This document shows positions 1 through 13,092 of a stretch of 64,000 bases of DNA, piece after piece; position 1 is the first letter of the stretch; every line of letters starts with the position of its first letter. The stretch spans positions 868,805 through 932,804 of the forward strand of contig PUQB01000098.1 of assembly GCA_003024785.1 (NCBI GenBank). The letters run 5' to 3'. Under the pieces are notes generated by a model. The model searched no databases, had not been told where the DNA came from, and saw nothing but the letters and a program-made list of their open reading frames with translations. The DNA comes from Selaginella tamariscina (Eukaryota > Streptophyta > Lycopodiopsida > Selaginellales > Selaginellaceae). The position numbers were made by a program, and so were the translations under genes.

Positions 1-2033
1 ACATATGTGTGTGTACACATCAATATACCTCTAGAAATTCCATGAGGTCGATGTAGGCCAATATTGCCAGGTTGCAGGACGATCTCTAGAAATAAGCAGC
101 ACCTTAGAGCCCGAGTAGTCGAAAGACGGACAATACAAGTCATCACTTCCAATAACAGAACACTCTCTACTGTTATGGTTATCAAACACGAAAAGTCCAT
201 TCCCGTTGACGGCCATGACAAAGTCCGTGTTTCCCCAAACCTGTAAAATAATGCATTACTACATGCATCTCACATATACACACAAGTATACATATGTTAT
301 ATGATATGCTACTGTTAGAACCAGCTAGTAAATCGTGTTTAGTAAAAGAAAACATTGATAAGCATCATCAACGAACAGCAATGGTTCAGTTCATTTATAT
401 TTGTAAATACGAACATATACGTACCTGCGAGATTTCTGTCTGCAGGTGATGAAAAGCCGCAGCATCAGGCAAGCTATACACTCGCATGGCTGTCCCTTTC
501 GTACACACCACTGTTGTACGGAGCACTGCATGGACTTCTCCGGACTTGTCACTCCAGCGTAGACAGAGTCCCCGTTAGTATACAGCGAGTGAACAGTCTG
601 TCCGTACGTTGGAATCTTGAGACCAATTCCTGAGGGAACTCGTACGTCAAGAATATTCACGGCATCTTGTGTTGCAAAGACCCCATCAATTCCACCAGTG
701 TCGTTGCTGCTGATCCTGTATTTATTTTAACTTAACAGTATGTAACTCATACACTCGCGTACATATATGTATACAGGTAGCGCATTATACAAATGTAACT
801 TTATAATATGGGCGTCAGTTGGTATACAAACATAAAATCTTTTATAATATTTGATTATTTGACGACACCTGAACAGACCGTACATACATATATATTACAT
901 TCTTGAGAGAATTACTAAATTATGTACTACTAACACTTAAAACTATATAATAAACGAGATATCAGCGTACCTCTGCCTTACACCACCATTGCACTCGCCA
1001 TCTGAATTATACACATGTAGAGCATAGATGGCGTTCCCTGGTAAGTTGACTCTATTAGCACAATGAGCTTCTGGACTCGACACGTCCCAGAAACTAATCC
1101 CCTCGTCTTCTGTAAAAACATATATTCTTCAAAATGTATCTTGCACTTTAGTGTAAAATCACGTTTGTACCGACTACATATATCTTAATGTTTAGCACAA
1201 TACATATTCTAAACACAAAGTTAGTACCTGCAACGACGAGAGTGCCCTTGTTCCTCCACTGTAAGGGAGAACTATATCCCATGGTTGCAATCAGACGGCC
1301 CAGATCCCATTTCATAACGAAGTCACCATCTCGAATATCATAGAGGGTAGCATTCTTCAAACCACTCCCGCCGGATGCCATTAGGGGTCCACAAGGTCTG
1401 TACCACCATAGCGGGAAGTCCGCAACCGGAGATATTCTCGGTGAGATTCTGGAATCTTTAGAATCTGATGAGCTACATGTACTTGGAGTTGTTGGCCAGG
1501 ATGGGCTCTCCACGTGGTAAGCGGCTACAGTTTTCTCGTAAAAGTTCCAAGAACAGAAAGCAGGATCAACGGCGGTCCCAGCAGATGCGGCTACTACGTA
1601 CTTGTTGGATCGACCATCTGATCCTGCGGCTCTGATCAGCCAACAGTCTCGCCATGTTCCAGGTGGCAGGCCTTCAGGAGCCTTGTACTGACTTTTCTCC
1701 TAGCATATTCCAAATGTGAGTGCAAAAACACATATATGCATGTAATGTGTGTGTGTGTGTGTGTGTTCCATCGCACACACATACAAATAAAAGCATACAT
1801 AGAGAGAAATATGGACAACATGTGGGTACTTCAGCATACATGGACATAAACACACACACACACACACACACACACACGTATACAATACAGCATAGGGTGT
1901 GTCTAACAAAATAAATCTAGATAATGCTCAGGCATTATGTTATATTATAGTAGGCTATCTATTGTAGTCGCGTCACACAGCACAGAGAAACAAGAATGAG
2001 TATATACATTTAATTCATGTACATATGCAGCAA

Positions 2034-2094
<61 letters not shown>

Positions 2095-2543
2095 GTGTAT
2101 AATTACAAACATACGTGAAACCTTATATAGAAACTACCTCCATATTAGCAACGTCGTAAAACGAGCAGCTCCCATCATCATGTGCCAAGAGTATACCTTC
2201 TGCTTCATACACAAACCAGCCCGCCATAGCTGCTTTACTTCCCAGCTCAATAAGCCCGGGCTCCGTGTCCTCAATCGCACATCCAAAGCCGAACTGGAAT
2301 GTGAACAGGTACAGCATTCTCCTGGTTATTATCCACCTCTTCATCTAAACTCTCGTCACACTCAAGATTCCCCAATGCTGAAGCAGATGTATCCGCAGTG
2401 CTATAGCTACATGAAGAACGTAGAACTCCGCTCTCAGCTTCAGGCTCTACATGCCTCCGTTTCCTCTCTGATGAATTCTTCACCCCGTTCGATAACAAGG
2501 TTTGAGTGTCACCAAACTCCGTACCTGAGATCACCAAGAGTTT

Positions 2544-2578
<35 letters not shown>

Positions 2579-4259
2579 AATAAAGATGATAACAATGAAC
2601 GTCGTACCTGTGATGAACGATTTCACAAGCTCCATATCGGATTCTCTCACTTGGGACTGCTTCAATGAAGCCAGAAACTCTTCAGCAATTACCTCTCCTT
2701 CGCGACTGTTAGTCTCAATAGGACCCTCCAGTGCAGCAATCTTGTTCCGCAGTAGAATCCTATTTTCGGCAAGCTTCTGCTGTAATGCTGCTCTGCTCTC
2801 CACTAACTTCTGATGCAAAGCTGGTTTATCCTTAAACACCGTCAAATGGCTCTGGGGTTTCGAGGTTCCATTTGGGTCACTGTTCTGTAAAGAGGTTTTG
2901 ATCGACCGGACCTCTTGTCTAGACCCAAATTCTTTTTGAGTAAGGATTGCTTTCTCGATGTTCGAAATCTTCATCTGTATGTCTGTCAGTACCTGATTGA
3001 TAACTACGAGTAAGCATTTACACACTTCTCTTCGAGCTTATGCACGAATGTATATGCAAAACCCTCACTCTCATGTATTTAGAAATGCACCTGATTGTTT
3101 ATTGGATTGCTTGCGTGCAGAAGATCCTTGGTATCCCTAAGATCAGTAGCTAGCTGAGTGACTTTTTCCTCCAGTAATGACAGCCTCTCGTGCAAAGCAC
3201 TTGAAAACTCGCTCACCCCCATTTCCTTTGGGGCAATGTCCTCTTCGGAGTTTGAACTTGCGGTTTCCAAGCCTATTTCCTGGACAACAAATCATATATA
3301 AGCATTTTATAAATAAGATTTCAGTTATACCTGCAAGTTTGATCTTTGCAATATGCCCCACATCGGCATACACATTATGCACAAACTTATACTTTACGAA
3401 CTCCTATGCTGAGATACACATGTACTATAACTATGCTCCCCGATGGAGGTTAAGCATCATTTACGAATATGAAGATTAAATACAAACCTTGATGGGTTTC
3501 GACGGTGCTTTCGTGGCACTCGCCTCCTGCGTCCTTACAGGCGACGGTTCAATCGTGGTTCTTGCAGATTTCAGGAAGGCCTTGGCGACACCTCTATGCG
3601 CTTCTCGGGTACCCCAGTTGGGTACAACCTTGGACGAGCAGTCGAATGGTTCTCGGTTCCGGCATTCCCGAATAGGCTGAGCACTCACGGATCTTCGCTG
3701 GTTGCGCTTCTTGGTCGAAAAAAAATTAAAAAGTAAAGTATGAGAGAATGCAAATGAAGTTTCTTCTAGCAGGCTTGTGATTTATTATACAGACGTACAT
3801 ACATACACACACACCGTGGTTTCAACATGCTAGTGAACACACATACTACCTCGACAGAATCGCGAGATTTCTTCTCCTCTTTAGCGCACGAATCCTTACC
3901 CCGTGAGATACTCCTCTGCTGTTTCTTCTGTGGCACACCAGGTAGAAACTTTTCCTGCACGACAACCTTCGGAGTACCCTCGTCACCACTATCTTCTTTC
4001 GCTGCTCGAGGATTGAACACATTTCGACGCTCCTCCTTCTCTCTCTGCAAGCTCCGGAGTACTGCAGCAGCTAGATTCGAGGTGCCGTATGCTGGACCAT
4101 CTGCCGGAGAAGATTTCGCTTCCGCCGCCTTCCGTGTTCGGAGGCCGGCAACGGTTTGCTACACTCGGGCGAAGGCGAGACTCCAATTAACTCGTCCGGA
4201 TGAGGCGCCACCGCTTTGCCACTTCCTCCGCCTCTTCCTTTCTTCCTAACCGGATGCAT
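1..4259 (-). CDS. Coiled-coil / beta-propeller protein, partial at its C-terminus
   Basis: A multi-exon minus-strand gene runs off the left edge. I take ATG at 4259 (MHPVRKKGRGGG). The N-terminal part is basic and low in complexity. Around 3270-3090 and 2995-2605 there are heptad-like coiled-coil stretches (LHERLSLLEEKVTQLATDL; LHQKLVESRAALQQKLAENR). From 2344 leftwards come exons that read like a WD40-type propeller: AHDDGSCSFYDVANMEV, NATLYDIRDGDFVMKWDLGR, DEGISFWDVSSPEAHC and YCPSFDYSGSKVLLISRDRP. The order coiled coil then propeller resembles a conserved plant family that I cannot name. Introns contain (GT)n and (GA)n tracts in the sense strand. Frame changes near 4150 between the first block and the block ending LAAAVLRSLQREKEERR with no convincing intron, so a one-base indel is likely there. 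Function is unknown; a scaffold role is only inferred from domain type. Confidence 0.6.
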
Positions 4260-4548
4260 TTAGGAAGAATCGTGTCCTATCTTCTTCAATTGAGATCCTG
4301 GAACTGAAGAAAATAGAGCTATTTGCTTCAGGACAATCAAATCTTAGCTATTTTCTTCTTGAAAAATCGCTGAAAATGAAGAAAATGGAGGCTTTTTAGC
4401 AGAAATCAGTTTTCAAAATGGGTATTGTGTATAGATCCGGTAATAAGCCTCACGAAGTTCATTACCAGAAATGTCGAAACTTCAAATGAGCAGCCGCCGC
4501 CTAGCACCCTCACTGAAGAACCCTAAGACAGTGAACAGAGGAAGCCCT

Positions 4549-4557
4549 AAACCCTAG
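4549..4557 (+). promoter_or_regulatory. Telo-box (AAACCCTAG) upstream of the coiled-coil/propeller gene
   Basis: AAACCCTAG lies about 290 bases upstream of the ATG at 4259 and 90 bases past the CSL4 stop. Telo-boxes in plant promoters are known to mark genes of translation and growth. A second AACCCTAA-like word lies close by at 4519. Confidence 0.35.
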
Positions 4558-4648
4558 CCATGAGACAGCGCGGGAAACTTCAAAATAATGGGCGGCAAAA
4601 TAATTACTGGATTTCTGACACGTGGGCATCCGGATATTCCGGTAAATA

Positions 4649-5662
4649 CTACACGACTTTAGCAACTTTACGAGGCTCTCTCTGGTTTGTTAATGGGCAT
4701 TGCATCTCCTGCCAACTCACGGGCGTCATTGTTGCACCTAATAAAAAAATATGCAAACGTTCAAATAACGAAAAAATATCGTACAATAAAAAACACTAAA
4801 AGATGATATCTGTGTATGCGTACACACACATACACACGCATGTCTCGAATATGAAATATTCCTTCGTACATATATTACATATATATGATATAGACACGTA
4901 CACATGCGTGTGGTGTTGTGTCTACACATATAAAAACTCACCAGCAACGCTTGTAGCAGAAACAACACCAAGCTCGTTCCTTGCAGTAGACAAGTAATAT
5001 GCACGAGCATCTCCAAGCGATAACTGAAAGTTTGACAATGATAGGAATATTAATGAAGTTAATTAAGATTTGATTAAGTTCATCTATACGCACACACACA
5101 AACAAATACGTATACATATAGTGTGTGTGCCTGTGCGTAAGCAAAGATACCACTTCTGCTCGGATAATATCTCCAGGTCGAAATGAAGAGTGCATGTCGA
5201 TTTTGTCAATCTCCGTTAGTCTTACGTCTTGTTGCCTAAGTAATACACCAATTAAAATGCAATAACAGTTTATACACACGCACGCCATATACATATGCTC
5301 AGTGTGTGTGTGTGTGTGTGCGTACCTTAGAATACCAGTGAACTTCTCCTTGACTGCTCTTGTTCCTACACATACTATATCGGCTGAGGCCATCTTCCCC
5401 TGAACTTTTGTAACCTACAATAAATTACCAATTATACAAGCAAACACACACACGTGTGTGTGTGTGTGTGTAGTTGCTTAAACAATAGAATTTGTTTCAT
5501 AGCAAAGCCTCATATGTTTTTTAGTAACAGTTTAAATGTATATGCAGTTATTTTATATATAATATTTACACAATATAAAATACCCTTGTACGAAAACATA
5601 ATCCACGTAAGTGTATGTGTTAAATCCCGAATACGCATAAACAAAACCCATCAATACATATA

Positions 5663-5733
<71 letters not shown>

Positions 5734-6072
5734 CACACACACACACACACAAACGCACACACCTTCGCAGTGACAGTTGTTCCGGCCTCAGGGACAGCAT
5801 CCCGCTCTTTATCCCTGCGAACTTCAATCGTGGGCCTCTGCGAAAATACAGCATGTTATCTTCCTTGCATGAATGCATAATACAATGTATATTTTACACT
5901 GTATGTATGTTATATGTGGGTTACCAGATCGTTGGCACCCTGTTCAGCTTCAATTATGTGTTGCATTCCAACAACAGACGCATATATCACACATCGCGAC
6001 AATAAGTGCCCCTTCCAGCTTTGTAATCCGCAGCCGTGCCACATACTCACCCGGCGTCTTCAGTACTTCCAT
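4649..6072 (-). CDS. CSL4: RNA exosome cap subunit CSL4 (EXOSC1)
   Basis: CSL4 is an S1-domain cap protein of the RNA exosome and helps thread RNA in 3'-5' decay. ATG at 6072 begins MEVLKTPGEYV, matching the family's N-terminal PGE motif. Later exons read YASVVGMQHIIEAEQGAND, PEAGTTVTAKVTKVQGKMAS, ADIVCVGTRAVKEKFTGILR, QQDVRLTEIDKIDMHSSFRP and GDIIRAEVVSLGDARAYYLS. The end is TPVSWQEMQCPLTNQREPRK and VAKVV, with stop 4649-4651. This covers the N-terminal, S1 and zinc-ribbon-like parts at normal length. In exon 1 the frame must change twice by one base, after GEYV (near 6040) and after GTYCRDV (near 5978), although the amino-acid match is otherwise continuous. For an essential gene this suggests assembly indels rather than a pseudogene. 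Introns carry (GA)n and (GT)n runs. Confidence 0.93.
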
Positions 6073-6102
6073 TTTGAAGAACCCTAAAAACAGAGCGTAC
6101 GA

Positions 6103-6114
6103 TTAGGGTTTAGG
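6103..6114 (-). promoter_or_regulatory. Telo-box between CSL4 and NAPE-PLD
   Basis: TTAGGGTTTAGG (AAACCCTAA on the minus strand) is 31-42 bases upstream of the CSL4 ATG. It lies in the 282-bp gap shared with the divergent NAPE-PLD gene, so it may act on both. It is close enough to the ATG to be in the 5'UTR. Confidence 0.45.
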
Positions 6115-6354
6115 TATGAGAATATTCTGGCCAAAATAATAAATCGTTAGTTCGGCTGTCCACAAACGATGACCAATTAAATGCTTCTCATCAATACACG
6201 CCGCTCTGTTTTGTAAAGGATGGCCAGCTATTCCGTTACGGAATCATATTCCGGCTCATAAATAGAATATGCCGTTAACATTTCTGTGGCGGAACTTTCA
6301 TTCACGACGTGTTGAATGCAGCAGGGCAAGAGATAGTTAAGAGAGAGAAAGAGC

Positions 6355-8884
6355 ATGTCTGAAAGGAAGCATCATGTTGCGAATGAGAAAGGATTCTGGA
6401 ATCCTTGGCCTTCATTCGGATTCGAAGGCAATATGAGAGCTGCAATCGTTATGCTTCTCCGGGTAATTGTTGAAAACTAAATAAAAATTAACAAAAAAAA
6501 GAAAATTCTAATAAAATAAAGCATTTTTATGAATATTATTCATTTTCTGATTTTTATTCCAGGACTTCGATCGAAAGCGTTGTCAAGTGACGGATGAAGT
6601 CCGATCCAGGCTCGGCCTGCGGCCTCTTAATACGGACCTCCAGCGTATTTACAATCCTCCCCAAGATGAGTCACAGGTAAATTTCCTTATTATAATTTAA
6701 ATTTATTAGATTATGTATAGATATGACTTATATTTGGATATATGTATGTGTTATACATGTCATAATAATGCCACCTGAATATGGAGTAGGTAGGGTCATT
6801 TTCGTGTGTGTGTGTGTAATAACGTAATTTTCTTTCTTAATAGATCACATGGATTGGGCATGCTACGTTTCTAGTCCAGTTTAACAAGTTTAACATCCTG
6901 ACAGATCCAGGTTTGTTTATTTACTAAAAATTATATTTATTATTTGCTTATGTATTTATTTCTGGACAGTGTGGTCTGAGAGATGCTCTCCTTCTACGAT
7001 TGTCGGTCCAAAACGGTAAAATCCCTCTCTCTCCCACACACACACACACACACACACACGTACTACACACACGTGATGGAGCTGATATATATATTACACA
7101 GTATAATGCCAGTTCCATTTTCATTGAAGGAGTTGCCACCAATCGATGTGGTTATCATATCTCACAACCATTACGGTTAGTTTTTATTAATTTAATATAT
7201 ATACATTATATAAATTATATATTTCGTTTTAAGTTTTGGAGAGCTCGCTACACACACATGTGTGTGTGTGTGTGTGTGGCGATGTTTATATATTATTTTG
7301 CAGATCATCTTGACGAGGCGACAGTAAGAAGTCTCGGAAAAAAACCTCTTTATTTAGTCCCACTAGGGATTAAGAAATGGTTAAGTACTTAATGATTTTT
7401 TTTTAAACCCCTAATCTCAAGTAACTTTTCTTTCAGGTTCTCTAGCCTAGGCATCACCAACGTTGTAAGTATAAGTATAAATCTAAAATATATGTATACT
7501 ATGTATACACACATATGTATGTGTGTTATAGTAAAACATTATACTGAAGTACGTCTTTACCAAGGTGGAACTGGACTGGTGGCAAGAGCATAAAATATCA
7601 ATTAATGAGTCAAAAACCATGACAGCAATATGCACACCTTGTCAGCACTTCTCAGGTCGAGCCATATGGGATCGAAACAAGGTTATATATATATATGATT
7701 TATATATATGGCTTAATTTTAATTTCTAAAGTTAAGTATTGATTTTAGACTCTTTGGTGCTCATGGGTACTTGAAGGAGAAACCAAGAAGTTCTACTTTG
7801 CTGGTGACACAGGGTTTTGTACAGTCCCAAGACACAGTCAGCATAACGGGGGAATACCAGAATTATTAAACGATTCCAAAGGTATATACTTCATCATACA
7901 TTTATTCTTTACATTATATTATATTCATCAATTAAATTTGCTTATTTATATACAGAGAAGCTTTCGGTTTGTCCTGCATTTGAAGAAATAGGGAAACGTT
8001 ATGGACCATTTGATTTTGCATTTATCCCAATAGGCGCGTATAGTCCACGGTATTTTATGAGCCCTATCCATTGTTCTCCAGGTAAATTAATTATATTTTA
8101 ATACTGTTTTAACATTTAGAATTAGTCTAAGGTCGAGTGAATAAATCTAGATTACATAATTATTTAAATCGAGACACCCGATATTATCTTTTTCATTTAT
8201 TATCATTTGTTTTAAGTTGTAACAAAACATTTATATCAAACATATTAATTACTACACATATTTTGTCATTATTTGTTTTTCTTAGATTAAAATTTTACTT
8301 TATCTAATGTCTTGAAAACCTACAAAATTATTAAATTTAAAAAAAGTAAAGTAAAATTATAAAATGTGATAAATAAAGGTATATATATTATAAATTCGCT
8401 TACTAGCTGCTTGAAGACACTGTGTGTGTGTGTTTACACATGTATGATGTTAGCATTATTATTATTCCAAGTATATAAACTTAAACATTTACTTAAGATT
8501 TAACTTGTTTTAACAGAGGATGCAGTGGCTATCCACAGGCTTGTACGCTCAAAGATGTCAATTGCAATGCATTGGGGTATGTGTTTTGGGTATATGTACA
8601 TATATATCTATACATGTGCGTGTGCGTGTGGAACTTAGTTTTGGTGTACAGGGACATTTGTTCTAACAGATGAACCACTACTAGAGCCGCCTGAGAGACT
8701 GCTGAAGGTAAATTATTATATTAATAATTTAAAAATATTATTATTTGTTGATAGTTTATTTATTATATAGATAACTGAATTTTCTTAATAATATTTATGT
8801 TTTATTTTGTAGGAACTGAAGAGATTGAATATTGATCCATCGACCTTTATAACCATGAAGCATGGGGAGACTAAGTGCTTGTAA
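6355..8884 (+). CDS. NAPE-PLD: N-acyl-phosphatidylethanolamine phospholipase D
   Basis: This is a metallo-beta-lactamase-fold enzyme that hydrolyses N-acyl phosphatidylethanolamines to N-acylethanolamines at membranes. ATG at 6355 starts [20 protein letters not shown]. Twelve or so exons follow, the first being 6355-6462, 6563-6676 and 6843-6910. Family landmarks are in order: [20 protein letters not shown], then the split metal-binding motif [13 protein letters not shown] (HxHxDH), [55 protein letters not shown] (bridging Asp), [18 protein letters not shown], and [20 protein letters not shown] with the last metal His. It ends MKHGETKCL and stop 8882-8884. All exons keep frame and all expected metal ligands are present, so the gene looks functional. 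Most introns are AT-rich and short; two hold (CA)n or (GT)n tracts. Confidence 0.96.
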
Positions 8885-9301
8885 ACTAGTTTTCTATCCA
8901 TAGACATTATTCATGACTGTGTGTGTGTGGGTGTTTTGGTAAAGTTTAAATAAAAATTTATATATGTTTTAAACCTATGTAGGGAAAATTATAAAAATAA
9001 AAATTTAATATTGTTAATAAAAATCAGTTTTTTTTTTTTTTTTAAATTCTGAGCTAAATAATTAATGGCAAAAGTTAACATTATTAATAACAATGTACTA
9101 GGTTGAAAAGTTCAATCATTTTGCACGTTCCTCCCGTTTTAGCTCTCTGTTGGCTTTCTTTACGAATTTTGAAAACTACATCTCTCATAACCACGTGCCC
9201 ACACATATCATTTCATAAATATAATCTTCGTACAACACACCATGCTGTACTACACCTCCTTTCCATATATACACGCCTTCCATGTCCCGTTACACACCAC
9301 A

Positions 9302-10164
9302 ATGAGCTCAAGAGATTGTTCATTTCTAGTAGCTTACCCAATTCAATGTCTGCTTCCTCGTAAGACCGAGCAGAGGTTCCCAGTTGCTATCCCTCTCGCA
9401 ACAGCACACAATTCCGACTGCGAAGAAACTTGCACTTCTCTCACCCTCGCTCCACCAACAAACAATGCTGCACAAGACAAGGAGCAAACTAAAACACTTA
9501 GTGAAGCAGAGGTCACACTGAGCATCGGTCTACCTGATACAGACGGGGATTTGAAGGTATGTGAGAAGCCTCCCCGGAAGCTCTCGGAGGGGGAGTACTG
9601 GATTCCGACTCCCTCTCAAATCCTAGTTGGTCCTGCACAGTTCTCCTGCCCGGTATGCAGCAAGACGTTCAACCGTTACAACAATATGCAGGTCGGTAGC
9701 TTCCTGTATGCAGCAAAAGGTTTCATGATTCATATATTTCACTGCAGATGCATATGTGGGGGCATGGTTCGCAGTACCGGAGGGGACCGGACTCTCTCCG
9801 GGGCGTACAACCGAGTACTCTGCTAAGGCTACCGTGCTACTGCTGTGCAGTGAACTGCCGAAACAACATAAACCACCCCCGGGCAAGGCCACTCAAGGAC
9901 TTCAGGACTCTGCAGACACACTACAAGAGGAAGCACGGGATCAAACCGTTCCCCTGCAGGAAATGCGGGAAGATGTTTGCAGTGCGCGGGGACTGGAGGA
10001 CTCACGAGAAGAACTGTGGTAAGCTTTGGTACTGTAGCTGCGGTTCGGATTTCAAGCATAAGCGGTCTCTCAAGGATCATGTCCGGGCTTTTGGGAGCGG
10101 CCATGTTGCGTTCGGGCTGGAAGACGATAGATGCTCAGATGAAGCTCATTCTGGGTCTCAGTGA
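9302..10164 (+). CDS. WIP-domain C2H2 zinc-finger transcription factor
   Basis: Plant WIP proteins (TT1, NTT and DOT5 are examples) are nuclear regulators of cell fate. Exon 1 (9302-9691) has an acidic leader with [12 protein letters not shown] and then [20 protein letters not shown], the WIP entry, and [16 protein letters not shown] 56-bp intron (9692-9747) splits finger 1. Exon 2 starts [19 protein letters not shown] and goes on with [51 protein letters not shown] and [20 protein letters not shown]. These are the four canonical fingers, with [18 protein letters not shown] at the C-terminal end. ATG 9302 gives MSSRDCSF; an in-frame ATG at 9242 would add 20 residues and cannot be excluded. 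The protein is about 265 residues, short but complete for the family. Confidence 0.95.
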
Positions 10165-11527
10165 TATGTTCCATGAGGAATGAAGCTAGGCACGAAACAA
10201 TCTCATCTCCTTTTCTACATCCTTTGTTGCTTTGTTAATCCGCATATAATTAATTCATAAGCAGCAATAATATGTATTTGAGTATAAATACTTTGTTTTT
10301 TCTGAGTTATTTGTATTTAAAATAGAAGAACAGGGCAGGAAATGTGGGTTACCGTTTTTGTCGGTGCCCGCCGTGATGTTCAAGCAACGTGGCACGGTTA
10401 GATGGGCCCGGATGTGAGGTCATAGATTTCAGGCACCCTGTACGGCCGACAAATTGACGAGGGAAATGCGGGCTGCTTGACACGTGGATGTTTGACTGTG
10501 CTTGTGTCAGCGTGGACCTTGTTTCGTGCTTGTGTTTTCATTGTCTTATGCTTATCATGAGTTTCTATATCTTACATATTTAGCTTCGTGCTCCATCTAG
10601 TGTTTTATATTAATTAGTGTATACAAAATTTGTACACAGCTGATACATACACACGTACATGCACACCCCAAACGATCGTATACATATATATATTTGCAAG
10701 TGGGGTGCGTGGTCGGTGAAATACTCTCAAAGATCCTTTATAAGACAGCTGAAGAGATTCACTCTATATTTGTCTTTTAGCAAATTTATGATAATTTTAT
10801 GGATAATTTCAATTAATTAATTAAATATTAATTAAGTAGATTAATAAGAATAAATAGAGTTTGACCCATTGCCAACCATTCTGAAAAGATCAGATTTCCT
10901 GCACCTGATAAAGCCATGTAGTAAGAAGTCAAGTATTAAATATTAGAACCTGTTTGGGACGACAGCTTGTCCTTGAACTGAAGGATCTGCATGCGTGCGT
11001 GCGTGTATACACACGTATATATACACCACACATATTATAACTGGCTTCATTGCAAAAGCACTGCAGTCTTTGTTCCTTGTGTCATTTGAAGACTGACCTT
11101 CTCATTCAATGTATATTCTGCCAGCATCTAGGACACTGTACATATTAATAAAACTTTTACTAAGTAATTCATGTAATGTACTACATTCTTCAGTGAATTC
11201 TTGTTAACATACATGCATATATAGAGACCTTGCATTCAATGTATTCCCTGTCAAAGCATCCAGGACAATGTAGACCCAAACACATTATATATGTTTATCG
11301 TATAAATTATTAAATTTTAATAGAATATATATAGGATATCCTATCCACGAGGGCGAGTTTTGGGGTGTTGCTTTCGGGCGGGGCCAGATGAATCCGTAAA
11401 CATTGTCCCTTCCAAACCTGCTTATGTTGACACGCAACTTGCGTTTATGGTAGTATAAATAGAAAGTGCTTACATTTTTGCCCCCACCATCTCTTTCTGC
11501 ACACGCCTCTGTAGCGTGCGAAATATG

Positions 11528-11612
<85 letters not shown>

Positions 11613-12285
11613 TTCTGCATTTTCTGATAGATATCTCTATCTGTGTATATATGTAGTTGTCTTATGTATATATATATGGATATATATTTGTAGATATGGG
11701 GGTATATATGCTGGCGGACATCTCTTTCATCACATGGTTGCCAGCAAGCATTTCTCCACCTCCATCGTACACTGAAGCATACATATCGTCTGCTTACTCT
11801 GGCTTTCATATATACGTATATAGACAAGCATGCATGACACACGTATATATTTATGTCAGTGTGTGATATACACACTTTGATAATGTATAACGTACACTGT
11901 AGCAGAAGAGAAGCTTTCAGCACATTCGTTGTAATTTACTGCTGGTTGGTGCATGAAAACGTCTCAATTCAATTCAATTCAATTCAATCGTAGTAAATGA
12001 CCTAGTACGGATGAGAGAGAGAGAGCTCCGTATAGTTTTCATTAACGAAATTAAACCTCGGAACGATTAGAATAAGCAAAGCGAAAGAAATTGTATACTA
12101 AATAAACTATATGATGCAAATACATAGTGAATAGTCAATGAAAAAAGATTTCTTTTTGTTTATTTTAGTACATTATTAAATTTAAAAATGGATGAAAAAT
12201 ACTTTTTTTAAGTAATTTTATCTTTATGATTTCTTTTTGTATATTTTAAAATTAAATAAATGCATATATTATTAAATAAAAAGAC
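10165..12285. other. Intergenic, no gene seen
   Basis: Mostly AT-rich. A GC-richer patch lies at 10335-10520. Two imperfect copies of a roughly 40-bp word (CATTCAATGTAT...GGACA.TGTA) lie near 11105-11142 and 11231-11272. Further right are a long compound microsatellite at 11531-11608 and a (CAATT)n tract near 11966-11990. Confidence 0.6.
11531..11608. repeat. Compound microsatellite (CT)n(CA)n
   Basis: An uninterrupted run of CT dinucleotides is followed directly by CA dinucleotides. Similar but shorter compound tracts recur through the left half of the window. Confidence 0.95.
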
Positions 12286-12358
12286 TGGCCCCAGCGAGGT
12301 TCGAACTCGCGACCTTCTGCGTGTAAAGCAGACGTGATAACCACTACACCATGGGACC
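12286..12358 (-). tRNA. tRNA-Val (UAC)
   Basis: On the minus strand a 73-base cloverleaf starts GGTCCCA and ends TGGGGCCA, which pair as the acceptor stem with discriminator A. The anticodon stem TCTGC/GCAGA encloses the loop TTTACAC, giving anticodon UAC. The T arm contains GTTCGAACC (B box) and the D arm TGGTGTAGTGGTTATCA (A box). There is no intron and no encoded CCA, as expected of a nuclear plant tRNA gene. Confidence 0.97.
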
Positions 12359-12413
12359 TTGCCGTTTACTTATTTGAATTTTTCTATCTAACTTGGTTGA
12401 TCCTCTGTTCTTA

Positions 12414-12448
12414 TAGGGTTAGGTCCAGCAGCCATTTTTAGGGTTGTT
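12414..12448 (+). promoter_or_regulatory. Two telo-box-like motifs upstream of RPS29
   Basis: TAGGGTTAGG (12414) and TTAGGGTTG (12438) lie 30-70 bases upstream of the RPS29 ATG. This fits the known link of telo-boxes with plant ribosomal-protein promoters. Confidence 0.55.
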
Positions 12449-12480
12449 ATTTGCAGAAGCGGCGGCGCAAGTAGCAGAAG

Positions 12481-12961
12481 ATGGGCCATTCCGCCGTGTG
12501 GAATTCGCATCCCAAGAAATACGGCCCTGGATCCAGGCAGTGGTATGTGTGCGTGCGTGTGTGTGTAGAGAACGGAGAGAGACAGTAAATTGACATTTTG
12601 ATGTTGTATAGCCGTGTGTGTGGAAATGGGCACGGACTCATTCGCAAGTACGGGTTGAACTGCTGCAGGCAGTGCTTTAAGAGCTATGCCAAGGATATCG
12701 GATTCATCAAAGTAAGTTAATTACACTATTTATAATTGCATATTTGTTGCACAATTCGAAATACTTTTATATTAACCTATATACACATACATTATATAAT
12801 ATACATGACATTGTATTACATATTTATTGACACCCATCTACATGTATGTACGTACGCAAACGCATACATCTGTACACATATAGACACATTATATGCACAT
12901 AGGATTAGTTTATATGTGTTTATCGTTTTCTTAAGTTGTTTTTATCTTTCAGTATCGCTGA
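12481..12961 (+). CDS. RPS29: Cytosolic ribosomal protein uS14 (RPS29)
   Basis: A small zinc-binding protein of the 40S subunit head. Exons 12481-12542, 12612-12711 and 12953-12961 join to [20 protein letters not shown], then [19 protein letters not shown], then [17 protein letters not shown] and TGA. This is 56 residues, the usual eukaryotic length, and the CxxC...CxxC zinc ligands are present. The first intron is GT-rich and only 69 bp. The last exon holds just Tyr-Arg-stop. All frames are intact. Confidence 0.97.
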
Positions 12962-13057
12962 ACTTGGCAATTTTCAAGTTTTTGTTACAAGACGAATGTG
13001 ATTGAAGTCTCAATGAACTCTTAAGTTTTTTCTTGATGTGTTTCTCAAAAAATCAAT

Positions 13058-13092
<35 letters not shown>

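Noticed and set aside
11285-11923. Long open frame with (RE)n and (CV)n stretches
   Set aside because: It is translated microsatellite and AT-rich intergenic sequence with no conserved block.
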